Assembly (NCBI GenBank): GCA_021796015.1
Contig: JAJYOT010000004.1
Location: forward strand, 1-57,087
Direction of reading: 5' to 3'
DNA length: 57,087 nucleotides
DNA from: a bacterium
GTDB taxonomy: Bacteria; Elusimicrobiota; Elusimicrobia; UBA1565; UBA9628
Each line of letters starts with the position of its first letter. Position 1 is the first letter of the stretch. Made by a program: the position numbers and the translations under genes. Positions 40,022 through 47,981 of this stretch are shown one piece after another. The notes under the pieces were generated by a model. The model searched no databases and had not been told where the DNA came from. It saw nothing but the letters and a program-made list of their open reading frames with translations.

Positions 40022-40318
40022 TCAGCCTTTCAACTCCATCAAGGCGTCCGAATCCGGAAGGGTTTTATTTTTTCTCAAATGCAAAATCAAGGAAAGTCCC
40101 ACCACCGCTTCCGCCGCAGCCACGCACAAGATAATTAAAGCCGCAGCCAGCCCATTTGAGTCTTGAAAAATTGAAGCCTGGGCGACCAAGGGAATCAGGG
40201 CGGCTGAAATCATAATTTCAAGTCCAAAAAGCATGAGTAAAAGTTGTTTGCGTAAAATCACCGCGCAAAGACCGGAAACAAAAAGAGCCGCCGAAATTAA
40301 CCACGCCCAAGGGTTCAT
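40022..40318 (-). CDS. nuoK: NADH-quinone oxidoreductase subunit K
   Basis: The 98-residue protein has three helices with the conserved glutamates in LFGLEIMISAALI and AAAEAVVGLSLIL, typical of NuoK. Its ATG overlaps the nuoJ stop by 4 nt. Confidence 0.95.
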   Translation of the reverse strand: MNPWAWLISAALFVSGLCAVILRKQLLLMLFGLEIMISAALIPLVAQASIFQDSNGLAAALIILCVAAAEAVVGLSLILHLRKNKTLPDSDALMELKG

Positions 40319-40797
40319 GCGCCTTTCCTTTTCCCCACCAAGGCAAGTCCCGCTAAAAACATCAAAAGAGTCGCCGCCTCCGTTGCCGGAGAATAGGCCC
40401 CAAACAAAACCGACCCCACAGCTAAATTATTGGGCACAACCGCAGCCGTTGACAGAGAACCCGCGCCCCCGTGAAAAATCAAAAATAGTTCCACCAAAAA
40501 TCCGGCTAAAAGAAGGGCCGCGACCGGGCGCGGAAGCAAAAAACTCCCCCAAAGAGAACCCGTCGGTTTTGGAAACGCCATGATGACGACCACAACCAAG
40601 ACCATGACCGCTCCGGCGTAAATCACCATTTGCATGAGCCCCAGAAGCGGCGAGCCCGCCAAGGAAAAAAGGAGAGCCACCTGAAGCATGACGCACAAAA
40701 GGCACATCGCCGCCGCATAAAGGGATTTCTGGAAGAGCATGAGAACTGAAAAGAAAACCGCCAAGCCTCCCGCGATTAAGGTCATCCATCCAGCCAT
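40315..40797 (-). CDS. nuoJ: NADH-quinone oxidoreductase subunit J
   Basis: The 160-residue membrane protein has five helices and the NuoJ core FSLAGSPLLGLMQMVIYAGAVMVLVVVVIM. It is the first gene of the permuted operon, 72 nt after the PorV-like gene. A TAAGAT lies exactly 6 nt before its ATG, matching the leaderless promoters elsewhere. Confidence 0.94.
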   Translation of the reverse strand: MAGWMTLIAGGLAVFFSVLMLFQKSLYAAAMCLLCVMLQVALLFSLAGSPLLGLMQMVIYAGAVMVLVVVVIMAFPKPTGSLWGSFLLPRPVAALLLAGFLVELFLIFHGGAGSLSTAAVVPNNLAVGSVLFGAYSPATEAATLLMFLAGLALVGKRKGA

Positions 40798-40803
40798 AGA
40801 CCT

Positions 40804-40809
40804 ATCTTA
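40804..40809 (-). promoter_or_regulatory. possible leaderless promoter of the nuo operon
   Basis: Minus-strand TAAGAT, AGGTCT (6 nt), ATG of nuoJ. The hexamer matches TATAAT at only four of six positions, but the spacing repeats that of the clearer cases. The preceding 60 nt are AT-rich with A and T runs and no clear terminator hairpin. Confidence 0.35.
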
Positions 40810-40869
40810 GTTTTTTTAAAAAGAGGGAATCAAATCAAAAATATTTTTCCCGTCTCGAATCTTGGAATT

Positions 40870-42045
40870 TTAATGAATAATGATGAGGGAATCATCATTG
40901 GGGGAGGAATTATTATTTTCCCCGCTATTGGAAGAACTTCTGCGCGAATTTTGCTTAATGGAGTTCGAATCTGAACTATGGGCGGAAGCAGGCTGCGGAG
41001 AATTTCCTTCAGGAGAATAAAACATGCTCGAAGGAACTCCTCCCCACTTAAAGGTCAACGAAATTCGGTTGGCCTGACCCAAGGCTCCATAAGGAATGAG
41101 CGCGTAGTCGAAACTTAAATCTGGGCGAGCCACTCCAAAACCGAAAGAAAACCCGGTAAACCCGCCGATGCTGTTAAGCGTATAAGAACTGTATCCCGCG
41201 CGCCCGGAAAAATCCCATTGGGAATCCCTCCAAACATCGTATTCCGTTCCGACATTAAAATAAGGACTTCCTCCCTCGGGAAAGCCGATATCCAAGGCGC
41301 CCAGCCAACGAGGCGTAATTTGATAGGAAGACCCCACGTGCATCGCGAACGGCAAGGGGCTTGAGACCTGATCAAAAGTCATCGGCGGTCCCCAGTTGTT
41401 TGCCGTCAAGGCCCAGCGAAATTTTCCATCTAGGTAAAGCGGAGACAAAAGTCCCAAATTAACCGCTTCGCTATTGGCCTGACTGACGATTTCAGACTCG
41501 ATAAATGAAGCGGAAAGACCCAGTGAATATCCGGACAATATTCCCGCATTGTCTCCCAAGGGATAGGCATAACCAGCGGAAAGGGCGAGATCATAGGGAT
41601 TAAAACTCCCGATATTTTGATAATTTTGCGTCTCGGCAATCGAACCCGCGGAAAAATATTGCGCCGAAACGCCCAAAGCGCCATTATTGCCCATATTATG
41701 GGAATAGGCGCCGTAGTCAAAAGAAGTGTTCACTAAATACGGGGCGTACATCACGGTCGCGGAATTATTCGGGGTTTGAGTCAAAGCCGCCGGATTCCAA
41801 TACATCGCCGTCGCGTCGTTAGCGACCGCCGTGTAAGCCCCGCCCATTCCCATCGCTCTTGCGCCCACTCCAAGATTTAAAAAATCCGCCGTCGTGATTC
41901 CATTCGCGGCAGAAGAGAAGTTCGCGGCAGAGGCAGGAACGGAAAGAAAGAACGGAAAGAAAAGAAAGAAGGGAAAGTAACGGAAAGAACGGGAAACAAA
42001 GGAAAGATTTTCGGCTTTGCTTGCCGTTTCTTTCCGTTCTCTCAT
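40870..42045 (-). CDS. PorV/PorQ-like outer-membrane protein
   Basis: The 391-residue protein begins, after its signal peptide, with the PorV/PorQ hallmark LNLGVGARAMGMGGAYTAVA followed by YWNPAAL, then a FadL-like beta-barrel ending RISLTFKWG. A ~50-residue Ser/Asn-rich tail follows. PorV is a shuttle of type IX secretion in Bacteroidetes, but homologues occur in many diderms without it. The hydrophobic signal peptide (RYFPFFLFFPFFLSVPAS) is encoded by a TTTCTTTCCG repeat tract that is complementary to the ribosome-binding region. Confidence 0.83.
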   Translation of the reverse strand: MRERKETASKAENLSFVSRSFRYFPFFLFFPFFLSVPASAANFSSAANGITTADFLNLGVGARAMGMGGAYTAVANDATAMYWNPAALTQTPNNSATVMYAPYLVNTSFDYGAYSHNMGNNGALGVSAQYFSAGSIAETQNYQNIGSFNPYDLALSAGYAYPLGDNAGILSGYSLGLSASFIESEIVSQANSEAVNLGLLSPLYLDGKFRWALTANNWGPPMTFDQVSSPLPFAMHVGSSYQITPRWLGALDIGFPEGGSPYFNVGTEYDVWRDSQWDFSGRAGYSSYTLNSIGGFTGFSFGFGVARPDLSFDYALIPYGALGQANRISLTFKWGGVPSSMFYSPEGNSPQPASAHSSDSNSIKQNSRRSSSNSGENNNSSPNDDSLIIIH

Positions 42046-42063
42046 TTCTTTCCGTTACTTTCC
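41938..42063. repeat. GGAAAG-type simple repeat with 18-bp perfect inverted repeat around the PorV-like start codon
   Basis: Arms at 41972-41989 and 42046-42063 are perfect reverse complements (GGAAAGTAACGGAAAGAA). In the mRNA the 5' arm ends directly before the ATG and the 3' arm lies in the signal-peptide codons. Further GGAAAGAA/TTCTTTCC units on both sides could extend or shift the pairing. Confidence 0.75.
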
Positions 42064-42066
42064 GTC

Positions 42067-45000
42067 CTATCTCTGAACAGCGACTTTCAAGGTCGTTTCC
42101 GTTCCATTGCCGCGCACGAAAACAAAATAAACTCCGCTTCCAACCATGCGCCCGGAAGAATTAGTCGCGTCCCATTTAGCTACGCCAGTCGCATCGGCCG
42201 TCAAGCGCTTAACGAGAAGACCTGAGATTGTATAAATTTCAAGGCTAGAATTTGCGGGAAGATTGCTGAAAGTGGTATCGGTGATTCCGCGAGCGGGGCG
42301 AATAGGGTTATTGGAAATTTCAATTCCTTGAGTCGAGGTGGGCGGAGAAGCAAGCCCCATGATTTCAAAAGTGGAGAAACGATCGGTAGAAGCGGTGATA
42401 AGCTCTTGCGAAGTGTCAGAATTGGAAATCAAAGGAATCCAGGTTCCGACATTCAAATCACAGCGCGCAACGAAAAAATTCTGCGTCTGAACTCCGGGAG
42501 GCAAAACGGCATTAGCGTAAGAAATAGAAATGGGAACCGCGAAATTAGGCGGCGGTTCGACGCCTGGATTTAAATTGACAGTGATCCCAACCCCTTCATC
42601 CGTCATCGTCTTTCCCGGAGGCATTTGGCAGGACAAATCCGACAAAGACGGGGTCGTGACCACAACCGTAACCGCTTCATTAAAAGTATTCGGAGGAAAA
42701 TCAATGGTCGCAAGTCCCTTTTGCCCCAAGAAAGACACGACTCCTCCGGATGAGTTAATCACCTGCGCGGCCTGGGAAATAGACAAAGTCGCAGTTGAAG
42801 CAAGTGAAATATAATCAGGGCTTAAATCCCAGTTAAGAGCGCCCAAACGCAGATAATAAGTGGTCTCGGGATAAAGATTTGACAAAACGAGAGAATAAAG
42901 AGAAGTGTTTTCCGTCAAACTCGAAGTAACGACCCCGGTAAAATCAGAAGCGGTCGAGGCTTCCAAAAGATATCCAGCGCAATTGGAGCAAATGGCGTAG
43001 GACACGCTCATGCTGGAATAAAAAACCGTCTCCGCCGGGGTATTTGAGTTTTGCGTCAAGGGAGAAGCCAGAGTGACGGCATAAGAAGGAGAATTAAGCG
43101 TTCCTTGATTACCCAAGACATTGACGGCACCAATCGTCAAGGCTTCCGTCGTATTAGGTGGAAGCCCGGTCAAGGTAAAAGAAGAAACCGAGGTGGGCAC
43201 ATTGGCCAAAAACTCATTAGGCGAAACCGTCGCGGAATAAACGTTGTAAGAAGAAACGCCGACGACCGGAGACCAGGACCAGGTAATGGAAGAAACGCCA
43301 ATCATAATCGGCGAAACATTTTGCGGAGCGGGCAAAGGAGCCAGGGCCTCGATCAAGGCATTGCCTTTAAAAGACCCCCAGCCCGAGGCGTTGTCATAGC
43401 CGGTTCCAGCATTGTAAAACCCATTATTGCCGCTGGTGATATCGTTAAAGATGACGGAATAGGAAACGCCGCTAGCCAAGGTATAAATAGAGGGGCTCGC
43501 AAAACCCAAGGGCGAGAGCCCTTCGCTCGTTCGCAGTTGATTGATCCGCGCGGTCAAGGCCGCCCACAACGGCGCGGCGCAACTAGTGCCGCCAATCAAC
43601 GTCGCGTTTCCATTATTGCATGTCCCACCGATACAAATGCTGTAGGGAGAACTGCTCGGATCGGCGTTCAAGGCCACGTCCGGCACATTGCGGTTGGTCG
43701 TGGAATATTCCCCAGAAATCCCATTTTGATAACTCGGCAAGGGCCAATTGGTCGAGGGATAATTGGCGACTCCTCCACCGCCTCCAACGCAACTGCTGTT
43801 GACAGAACACCCATTATTCCAAACCGTTTCGGAAATCGAACCGCCCAAGGTTCCCGACAAACTGGTTCCGCCCACTCCCGTCACATAAGGTTGAGACGCC
43901 GGATCATCGGTTAAAAGGGACCAGGCGTACGATGGCTGCGGAGAAGGGTCCGCAGAGGCGTCATAAGCCCCGTTGTCTCCGGCAGCGGAATAAATGGTTT
44001 GCCCTTGAGTTGCCATTTGCTGGAAAACAATGTTTTCGGAATTCATGAAAGAACTACTGCTCAAATAGGCATCTTCCTCATCAAGACCCCAAGAGGTGCT
44101 GATATTTTTGGCCTGGTCCTGGGAAGCCATTAACGCATAACCGTCAAAAATTCCTTGTTCGCTATTAGGCGCGGTATAGACCAAAATATCCGAGGCGCCG
44201 GAAGAAAGAGCGACCATCAATTCCATATCCAAGGCCACTTCCGTCATGCCGTTATCGCTGGAAGCAAGCGTATTCGTGCAAAGCGCATTTTGGCCGGACC
44301 CGCAAAGATTTTGCTGACCATCCACCGAAACGAAAGTAATCGGAGTTGGCGGAAGCGAAAACTGTCCCTCATAAAGCGCCGCATCCGACGGGTATCCGCT
44401 CCCATTGGTAATATAGCCGTCCAATTCCATAAGGGCCAGGGTTTGACCGGATCCGTTGAGAGAATTATTCAAGGAATAAACCGATTCGATATCGACCGGG
44501 GCGAGCCCTCCGCCGGGCCCGGTTCCAGTCAAACTTTTGGGAGACGCGGCGCCGGAAATTTTAGGGCGCGGAAACGCCAAACGCGGCTGATGCGCGCCCC
44601 TAAAATTAGAAAGCCCCAAGACCGCCAAAAGCTGCGGAGACAAGGACGCCGGAATCATCGGTTCCGAATCATTGGCGCGAAAAACTTGGCCGTTGAGGTA
44701 GCGGTAATAGTTCAAATGAACGCCAAAAGCGTTTTGAACTTGTGAAGCCGAACCCACGACCTTGACGACTAAACTATTCGGGTCATCCGGACCGTCAAGT
44801 GAAAGGCCCGAGGACTGAGCAAAAGATTTTAGAGTCTGTCTTTTGAACACCAAATTAAATTTCTGGGCGAATTGGGAAGGCGTCAGGAAATTTCTATGAA
44901 GAGGATTTCCTGATTGATAAATCTGAGCCAAGGTCTGATTCATCAGATTTTGATCGACCGCGATAACCAAACTTAAATGGACGGTTTCTGTCGAGGCAAC

Positions 45001-45168
45001 CGGCGCGATTTTAGATGAGACCGCAACTTGAGGCGGGATATGCCCCGTCAACGCGACCAAAGGGCCGGCCGCATGGGCCTGAACAGACAACAAAACGCCG
45101 ATAATTAGGGACAGTCCCCAATTAATTATTTCAGCGGGCCTTGGCTTCTTCGTAAATGGGCGTCCCAC
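42067..45168 (-). CDS. secreted S53 (kumamolisin/sedolisin-like) serine peptidase with C-terminal FlgD-like domain
   Basis: The 1033-residue protein has a signal peptide, a Pro-kumamolisin activation domain (about 60-200; NPLHRNFLTPSQFAQKF, VQNAFGVHLNYY), and an S53 catalytic domain with Glu/Asp in MTEVALDMELM and Ser in GGTSCAAPLWAAL. Fibronectin-III-like repeats, a ZU5-like region and a FlgD-like Ig domain (SLEIYTISGLLVKRL ... GVYFVFVRG) follow. The family cuts proteins at acidic pH. The ATG at 45168 overlaps ilvE by 38 nt; part of the signal peptide (NWGLSLII) is encoded by a palindromic repeat. Confidence 0.9.
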   Translation of the reverse strand: MGRPFTKKPRPAEIINWGLSLIIGVLLSVQAHAAGPLVALTGHIPPQVAVSSKIAPVASTETVHLSLVIAVDQNLMNQTLAQIYQSGNPLHRNFLTPSQFAQKFNLVFKRQTLKSFAQSSGLSLDGPDDPNSLVVKVVGSASQVQNAFGVHLNYYRYLNGQVFRANDSEPMIPASLSPQLLAVLGLSNFRGAHQPRLAFPRPKISGAASPKSLTGTGPGGGLAPVDIESVYSLNNSLNGSGQTLALMELDGYITNGSGYPSDAALYEGQFSLPPTPITFVSVDGQQNLCGSGQNALCTNTLASSDNGMTEVALDMELMVALSSGASDILVYTAPNSEQGIFDGYALMASQDQAKNISTSWGLDEEDAYLSSSSFMNSENIVFQQMATQGQTIYSAAGDNGAYDASADPSPQPSYAWSLLTDDPASQPYVTGVGGTSLSGTLGGSISETVWNNGCSVNSSCVGGGGGVANYPSTNWPLPSYQNGISGEYSTTNRNVPDVALNADPSSSPYSICIGGTCNNGNATLIGGTSCAAPLWAALTARINQLRTSEGLSPLGFASPSIYTLASGVSYSVIFNDITSGNNGFYNAGTGYDNASGWGSFKGNALIEALAPLPAPQNVSPIMIGVSSITWSWSPVVGVSSYNVYSATVSPNEFLANVPTSVSSFTLTGLPPNTTEALTIGAVNVLGNQGTLNSPSYAVTLASPLTQNSNTPAETVFYSSMSVSYAICSNCAGYLLEASTASDFTGVVTSSLTENTSLYSLVLSNLYPETTYYLRLGALNWDLSPDYISLASTATLSISQAAQVINSSGGVVSFLGQKGLATIDFPPNTFNEAVTVVVTTPSLSDLSCQMPPGKTMTDEGVGITVNLNPGVEPPPNFAVPISISYANAVLPPGVQTQNFFVARCDLNVGTWIPLISNSDTSQELITASTDRFSTFEIMGLASPPTSTQGIEISNNPIRPARGITDTTFSNLPANSSLEIYTISGLLVKRLTADATGVAKWDATNSSGRMVGSGVYFVFVRGNGTETTLKVAVQR
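45102..45124. repeat. GGGACtGTCCC palindrome encoding part of the S53 signal peptide
   Basis: TAATTAGGGACAGTCCCCAATTA belongs to the family seen at 26198-26707, but here it is read one base out of phase and gives NWGLSLI. It lies just upstream of the 3' end of ilvE, at the junction of the two genes. Confidence 0.8.
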
Positions 45169-46024
45169 TCGATCGCGCGTAATCCTGGAAGGTCTGGGTG
45201 AGTTTTTTCGTGATAGGCCCCGGAACGCCTCCGCCGATTAAATGGCCGTCTATTTTAACCGCCGCAACCACTTCCGCCCCCGTTCCGGTCACGAATGCCT
45301 CATCGGCCCGGTAAAGCTCATGAACGGTGAAAAGTTTTTCCTCAACTTCAAGTTTTAAGGAATTACGAGCCAGTTCAATGACCGCGCTTCTTGTGACTCC
45401 GTTTAAAATTCCCGCATAAACCGGCGGAGTGTAGAGCCGTCCGCTTGAAACATAAAAAATGTTGTCTCCCGTGCATTCGGAAACGTATCCTTGCTGATTA
45501 AGCAAAATCGCCTCTTGCGCCCCGGCCCGCACCGCTTCAGCCCGCGCCATGATGTTCGGCAAATAATTGAGAGACTTAATCGCCGGAGACAATTGATCCG
45601 GCGTTCTTTGGCGAATGCTTGAGGTAATTAACTCGAGGCCTTTGTCATAAAAACTCGGCGGATAAAGCTCGATTTTATCGGCGATGATGATGACGCTCGC
45701 GTTTTTCTTGCACTTTCTCATGTCCAACCCGAGATCCCCGATTCCGCGGGTGATGACCAGGCGAATATAAGCATCTCGAAGCCCGTTCATGCGAAGACTC
45801 TCAAGCAATGCCTCTTCGATTTTCTTAAGCGGCATCGGCAAGGAAAGAAAGATAGCGTTGGCCGATTCCTGAAGGCGTTTTAAATGCTCATCTAAGCGAA
45901 AAACCCGTCCATTATAGGCGCGAATCCCCTCGAAAACCCCGTCTCCGTAAAGAGTCCCGTGATCGAACACGGAAATTTTCGCGTCTTCTTTCTCATAAAA
46001 CTCGCCGTCAATAAATACTTTCAT
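45131..46024 (-). CDS. ilvE: branched-chain-amino-acid aminotransferase
   Basis: The 297-residue fold-type IV PLP enzyme has FDHGTLYGDGVFEGIRAY, the PLP lysine K150 in IKSLNYLPNIMAR, and ECTGDNIFYV and GILNGVTRSAVIELA further on. It makes Leu, Ile and Val from their 2-oxo acids with glutamate. D-amino acid transaminase is a close alternative, but length and motifs favour IlvE. It lies 18 nt downstream of lolD. Confidence 0.92.
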   Translation of the reverse strand: MKVFIDGEFYEKEDAKISVFDHGTLYGDGVFEGIRAYNGRVFRLDEHLKRLQESANAIFLSLPMPLKKIEEALLESLRMNGLRDAYIRLVITRGIGDLGLDMRKCKKNASVIIIADKIELYPPSFYDKGLELITSSIRQRTPDQLSPAIKSLNYLPNIMARAEAVRAGAQEAILLNQQGYVSECTGDNIFYVSSGRLYTPPVYAGILNGVTRSAVIELARNSLKLEVEEKLFTVHELYRADEAFVTGTGAEVVAAVKIDGHLIGGGVPGPITKKLTQTFQDYARSSGTPIYEEAKAR

Positions 46025-46042
46025 CTGACAACCTCTACTCTG

Positions 46043-46756
46043 TTAGGATTGAACACCGGCTTCGCTAAAAACCCCGTCCTGCATATGAAAAACCCGGAAC
46101 GCCTTGAGCGCGGCTTCTTCATTGTGCGTCACTAAAACCACCGCAGTCAAACGCTGGCGGGCCAAGGCCTCCAAATCTTTAAATACCATTTCTCCGTTGG
46201 CCTTGTCGAGGTTTCCCGTCGGCTCATCAGCAAGAATAATGTCCGGCTGGTTCATCAAAGCCCGGCAAAGAGCGGCCCGTTGGCGTTCCCCGCCCGAAAC
46301 CTGGGAAGGATAACGCTCGGCAATTTGAGCGAGTCTCAAATGCCCTAACAAATCCAAGGCTCGCTTTCTTGCCTCGGAATAAGACGCTTTTTGGGCGCGG
46401 GTGGAGATCAAGGCGGGAAACAAAATATTTTCGAGAATCGTAAATTCAGAGAGAAGGGCGTCGAATTGAAAAACAAAGCCCAGTTTTTCATTTCGCAATA
46501 AGGCGCGCGCTTCTTCTTTTAAAGCGAGGGTCTTTTTTCCGGCAATGAAGACTTCTCCCGAGTCCGGCTGATCCATCAGTCCCAACATATTGAGAAGGGT
46601 TGATTTCCCCGATCCGCTGGGACCTAGAATGGCGACAAATTCCCCGGGTTTCACGGCAAAAGAGACGTCTTTCAAAGCCACGACGGAATTTTCGCCTTTC
46701 CCGTAGGATTTTCTTAAATTTCGCGCTTCTAAAACGTAAGACGGGGCATTATCCAT
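46043..46756 (-). CDS. lolD: ABC transporter ATP-binding protein, LolD-like
   Basis: The ATPase has Walker A GPSGSGKST, Q-loop VFQFDALL, signature SGGERQR and Walker B IILADEPTGNLD, with the MacB/LolD-type spacing. The ATG at 46756 overlaps the permease stop by 8 nt; an upstream ATG at 46780 would add eight residues. With the next gene it forms a lipoprotein-releasing exporter that would hand lipoproteins to the LolA encoded at 6116-6883. Confidence 0.9.
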   Translation of the reverse strand: MDNAPSYVLEARNLRKSYGKGENSVVALKDVSFAVKPGEFVAILGPSGSGKSTLLNMLGLMDQPDSGEVFIAGKKTLALKEEARALLRNEKLGFVFQFDALLSEFTILENILFPALISTRAQKASYSEARKRALDLLGHLRLAQIAERYPSQVSGGERQRAALCRALMNQPDIILADEPTGNLDKANGEMVFKDLEALARQRLTAVVLVTHNEEAALKAFRVFHMQDGVFSEAGVQS

Positions 46757-47981
46757 AGTGAATGGCCTCAACCGGCTCAACCAAGGACGCTTTTCGTGCG
46801 GGATATAAAGTCGCTAAAACCGCAAGAAGCAGCCCCACGACAGAAACCGCCATCACGTCGGCCGTTTGAATATCCACCGGGACGCGCGAGAGATAATAAA
46901 TATCCGAAGGAAGACGGACAATCGGATAATGGACGATGACGTAGCAAAGCGTAAAACCCAGCAACAGCCCCATCAAAAGACCGAAGCCGCCGATGATGAG
47001 ACCCTCGGCCAAAAAGATTCGACGAATCTGTTTAGGGGTCGCGCCCATCGCCTTTAAAATTCCGATATCCCGGGTTTTTTCAACGCTGTGGACAATCAAG
47101 GTCGAGGCGATATTGAGACTCGCCACCAAAATAATTAAAACCAAGATCAAAAACATGACGAATTTCTCGAGTTTCAAGGCGGAAAAAAGGGTCTGGTTCA
47201 TCTGGGCGTAGGTGCGAACCACCGCGCCAAAACCAAGCTTTTGCCGCAACTCATCCGCCACTTGAGAGACCAAGGAAATATTTTTGAGCCGAACCTCAAG
47301 GCCCGTCGCCTGAGTCTTAAGACCGAAAAAGGCGGCGGCGGCAGGAATATTGGTGTAGGCCGTCATCGAATCGTATTCATAATAGCCGGTGTGCAAAAGA
47401 CCCAAGACTTTGAATTTTTGCATCTTGGGGACTAGCCCGATGGCGGTCGCCATTTCTTTCGGAGAAACAAGAACCACTTCATCTCCCACCCATGCACCGA
47501 CGTTTCGAGCCAATTCTTCTCCCAAAACAATTCCAGGAATTTTCCCGTTTTTGTCCAAGTCTTTCCAGGATCCCTCGCGCAATTTTTTGCCTAAATTGTT
47601 GACCTTAAACTCGCTAGAGGGTTCGAGACCTTTTAAAATAATCCCCGAGGTATTGTGATCGTAGGTCAAAATAGCTTGCCCAATCACAAAGGGCGCCGTC
47701 GCTTGGACATTCGGGTTGGAAAGAACTATTTTCTTAAATCCTTCGATATCCGCCGATTGTCCCAAGCCGTAGACGGTCATGTGCGCCTGGGCGCCGATAA
47801 TTTTTTTCTCGATGTCGGTTTGAAAGCCGTTCATGACGGATAAGGTCGTAATCAAGGCCGCGACGCCCACGCAAACGCCCAAGATTCCAATCAAGGCCGT
47901 CGCTCCGGCAAAAAGGCCTTTGCGTTTAGCTTTGAGATACCGCAAGGCCACAAAAAGCTCAAACGGAAGAATTCGAGTCAC
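46749..47981 (-). CDS. lolC: lipoprotein-releasing system permease (LolC/LolE family)
   Basis: The 410-residue protein has the LolC/E arrangement: an N-terminal helix (FVALRYLKAKRKGLFAGATALIG), a periplasmic MacB-like domain (SVMNGFQTDIEKKIIGAQAHMTV), and three C-terminal helices with the FtsX motif (VEKTRDIGILKAMGATPKQIRRIF). Only one permease is present, so it probably works as a homodimer. It overlaps lysS by 4 nt. Confidence 0.92.
   Translation of the reverse strand: MTRILPFELFVALRYLKAKRKGLFAGATALIGILGVCVGVAALITTLSVMNGFQTDIEKKIIGAQAHMTVYGLGQSADIEGFKKIVLSNPNVQATAPFVIGQAILTYDHNTSGIILKGLEPSSEFKVNNLGKKLREGSWKDLDKNGKIPGIVLGEELARNVGAWVGDEVVLVSPKEMATAIGLVPKMQKFKVLGLLHTGYYEYDSMTAYTNIPAAAAFFGLKTQATGLEVRLKNISLVSQVADELRQKLGFGAVVRTYAQMNQTLFSALKLEKFVMFLILVLIILVASLNIASTLIVHSVEKTRDIGILKAMGATPKQIRRIFLAEGLIIGGFGLLMGLLLGFTLCYVIVHYPIVRLPSDIYYLSRVPVDIQTADVMAVSVVGLLLAVLATLYPARKASLVEPVEAIHYG

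Noticed and set aside
43051..43914. 287-codon plus-strand open frame inside the S53 peptidase gene
   Set aside because: Arg/Gly/Asn-rich low-complexity translation typical of an antisense shadow; the S53 catalytic motifs are on the other strand.
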